Part shown: positions 41,992 through 43,134 of the stretch, in pieces
Position numbering within the stretch: position 1 is the stretch's first letter
Layout of the letters: each line of letters opens with the position of its first letter
Assembly (NCBI GenBank): GCA_002431965.1
Contig: DJEW01000036.1
Span: 1 to 43,134 of the forward strand
Source: Clostridiales bacterium UBA5888
GTDB lineage: Bacteria > Bacillota > Clostridia > Oscillospirales > Oscillospiraceae
Direction of reading: 5' to 3'
Length of the DNA: 43,134 nucleotides
Position numbers and translations under genes: made by a program
Notes under the pieces: generated by a model
What the model was told of the DNA's origin: nothing
Database searches by the model: none
The model's input: only the letters and a program-made list of their open reading frames with translations

Positions 41992-42705
41992 ATGCCGTCA
42001 GATTCTTATATTGCCAGCAGCGCGGATGCAAAGCGTCCATCACTGGCCAACGAGGTTGCCAACAGGATAGTTGAGATGATTCGCCGTAATGAGTATCTGC
42101 CGGGTGCGCGGATACCGAGCGAATTTGAGCTTAGCGAAGAATTCGGTGTCGGAAGGGGGACGGTACGGGAGGCTGTAAAGCTGCTTGTGTCGCGCAACGT
42201 GCTTGAGATCCGCCGTGCAAAGGGCACCTTTGTGCGCGAGAATCCGGGGATGTCAGACGATCCGCTCGGGCTTTCTTTTACCGGTGACAGAGAAAAAATG
42301 ATACGCGATCTTCTGGATCTGCGTATTCTGCTGGAATGCTACGCCGCGCGTAATGCTGCTTGCAATGCCACAGCGGAACAGACAGCGCATATGAAGAATC
42401 TGATTGACGCCATTGACGCCGCACAAAGCGACGACGAGCGCACAAGGTACGACATTGAGCTGCATAAGCTTATTGCCGTCAGCAGCGGCAACAGCGCCAT
42501 CTCTGCCGTTCTGCCTGTCATACGCTCCAACATGGAGCACTTCAACCGCCTCGACTTTGAGCGCGAGTGGGGCAGCGTCAATGCAAGCCACCGCGCCGTT
42601 ATCGCTGCCATAGAGCAGCACAATCCCATGCTCGCCGAAGCGGAAATGGTAAAGCACCTGTCTTATGTTACAGAGAAAATGGATTCCATAAAGAGCAAGA
42701 CCTAG
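41992..42705 (+). CDS. GntR-family (FadR/FCD type) transcriptional regulator
   Basis: This 237-residue regulator has an N-terminal winged helix (NRIVEMIRRNEYLPGARIPSEFELSEEFGVGRGTVREAVKLLV, about 23-65). The C-terminal FCD domain has helices starting at DLLDLRILLECYAARNA and likely metal ligands in DIELHKLIA, SHRAVIAAI and HLSYV. FCD regulators usually sense organic acids or sugar acids, often through the metal. GGGGAGG lies 11 bases before ATG 41992. Its position beside the dehydrogenase and the paired GACGTC sites makes it the likely repressor of this island, relieved by a pathway intermediate. Confidence 0.92.
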   Translation: MPSDSYIASSADAKRPSLANEVANRIVEMIRRNEYLPGARIPSEFELSEEFGVGRGTVREAVKLLVSRNVLEIRRAKGTFVRENPGMSDDPLGLSFTGDREKMIRDLLDLRILLECYAARNAACNATAEQTAHMKNLIDAIDAAQSDDERTRYDIELHKLIAVSSGNSAISAVLPVIRSNMEHFNRLDFEREWGSVNASHRAVIAAIEQHNPMLAEAEMVKHLSYVTEKMDSIKSKT

Positions 42706-42733
42706 CCAGGCGAGGAAATGGTTTCCGGCCGTC

Positions 42734-42811
42734 ATGTCGTTTGAAGGTTTTCAATACGAACGGCGCTGTCAGCGGATCGACCTGAAAGAGCTGAACAAAA
42801 AGGCTCTATAA
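42734..42811 (+). pseudogene. Possible start of a gene cut by the insertion sequence
   Basis: From ATG 42734 the frame reads MSFEGFQYERRCQRIDLKELNKK and then meets the insertion sequence, stopping at once. The peptide is hydrophilic, and gntR ends only 28 bases earlier. The ribosome binding site is poor (GAGGAAA about 15 bases upstream) and I do not recognise the product. It may be noise. Confidence 0.25.
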
Positions 42812-42836
42812 TAAATGAATGAAAATAGGTTCTAAA

Positions 42837-42880
42837 CTAAAAGTTGGGGTGCTCGGGTTTTCGGGCACACCAACTTTTAG
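42837..42880. repeat. Hairpin inside the insertion sequence, upstream of the transposase
   Basis: The 19-base arms (CTAAAAGTTGGGGTGCTCG at 42837-42855 and its near-complement at 42862-42880) have only two mismatches and a 6-base loop. It lies 88 bases before the transposase start. Such structures in IS ends can stop outside transcription from driving the transposase. Confidence 0.75.
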
Positions 42881-42967
42881 TATATACAAAAATAAAAGTA
42901 GAGCATAACAGAAAAATCCTTTAAAATGAAGCTGCCTAAACCCATCAGAAAGGACTCTGTATGCTCT

Positions 42968-43134
42968 ATGAAAGATAATACCTCAAAACTGCTCGGATTG
43001 GAAGATGTAATCGTAAAAAATGTTTATGAAAATGAAACGGGCTGCTGCATAGAGGTGGACCTACCCCGGCAGAAGCACATCTGCCCGTGCTGTCAAAGCG
43101 AGACAGAGCGCATCCATGACTACCGGATCCAACG
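42968..43134 (+). CDS. ISL3-family transposase, N-terminus (partial)
   Basis: The frame from ATG 42968 stays open to the window edge (55 codons). It reads MKDNTSKLLGLEDVIVKNVY, then the zinc-finger pair HICPCCQSETERIHDYRIQ, characteristic of the N-terminal domain of ISL3 transposases. AAAGGA lies about 20 bases upstream, which is distant. The DDE catalytic domain is outside the window. Confidence 0.85.
   Translation, partial: MKDNTSKLLGLEDVIVKNVYENETGCCIEVDLPRQKHICPCCQSETERIHDYRIQ

Larger units (their letters stand above)
42802..43134 (+). mobile_element. Left part of an ISL3-family insertion sequence
   Basis: The element appears to start at GGCTCTATAATAAATG (about 42802), which resembles ISL3-family ends (GGCTCTTT type). 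It includes a strong subterminal hairpin and the start of the transposase. The right end lies beyond the window, so the terminal repeats and the 8-base target duplication usual for the family cannot be checked. Confidence 0.7.

Noticed and set aside
42714..42726. GGAAA-TGG-TTTCC dyad after gntR as a terminator
   Set aside because: The stem is only five base pairs with a three-base loop, and no T-run follows.

Overview
The window reads as a chromosomal segment from a GC-rich member of the Clostridia, probably a gut Oscillospirales-type bacterium. The evidence is the order trmH-dprA-topA-trmFO-plsX-rnc-radical SAM-smc-ftsY, a folate-dependent TrmFO, Gram-positive style Shine-Dalgarno sites, frequent TTG/GTG starts, and an ISL3-family insertion sequence. 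This placement is inference from gene content; no 16S or other marker is present. Every gene from 760 to 40513 lies on the minus strand.

Region 1 (1-3600) looks accessory and is less GC-rich than the core. It holds the start of a membrane-anchored protein diverging from a TetR repressor, with overlapping promoters and repeated TGAGAC boxes. Tail-to-tail with tetR is an MmeI-like (type IIL) restriction-modification gene broken by a one-base deletion near 2208.

Region 2 (3700-21278) is housekeeping: rpsU with its own consensus promoter, then leuS, rsfS, a nadD-yqeK fusion, yhbY, rdgB, ftsY, smc, a radical SAM gene, rnc, plsX, trmFO, topA, dprA and a TrmH-family methyltransferase. From trmH down to leuS the genes are packed end to end, often overlapping by 4 bases, so they look like one long operon linking ribosome maturation, tRNA modification, membrane lipid entry and chromosome maintenance.

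Region 3 (21391-37476) is a surface-polysaccharide operon read from one consensus promoter at 37593-37565 and closed by a terminator at 21386-21353. It encodes a PglC-like initiating sugar transferase, a 4-keto reductase, the three-enzyme UDP-L-FucNAc pathway (CapE/F/G type), the two-enzyme UDP-ManNAcA pathway (WecB/WecC), four glycosyltransferases, a WbpG-like sugar amidotransferase, a Wzx-like flippase and a GT39-type membrane protein. The sugar set recalls Staphylococcus aureus type 5/8 capsule, with an added amidation step.

Region 4 (37742-42705) is a compact catabolic island: a KdgT-like permease and a split transketolase on the minus strand, diverging from a zinc-dependent dehydrogenase and a FadR-type GntR regulator on the plus strand. 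Two copies of an identical 15-base GACGTC-centred element lie just downstream of the two divergent promoters. No kinase or aldolase is present, so the substrate is unclear. This is the best candidate here for an uncharacterised system.

Region 5 (42802-43134) is the left end of an ISL3-family insertion sequence, cut by the window edge. No tRNA, rRNA or CRISPR array was found. No gene-free stretch exceeds 300 bases.
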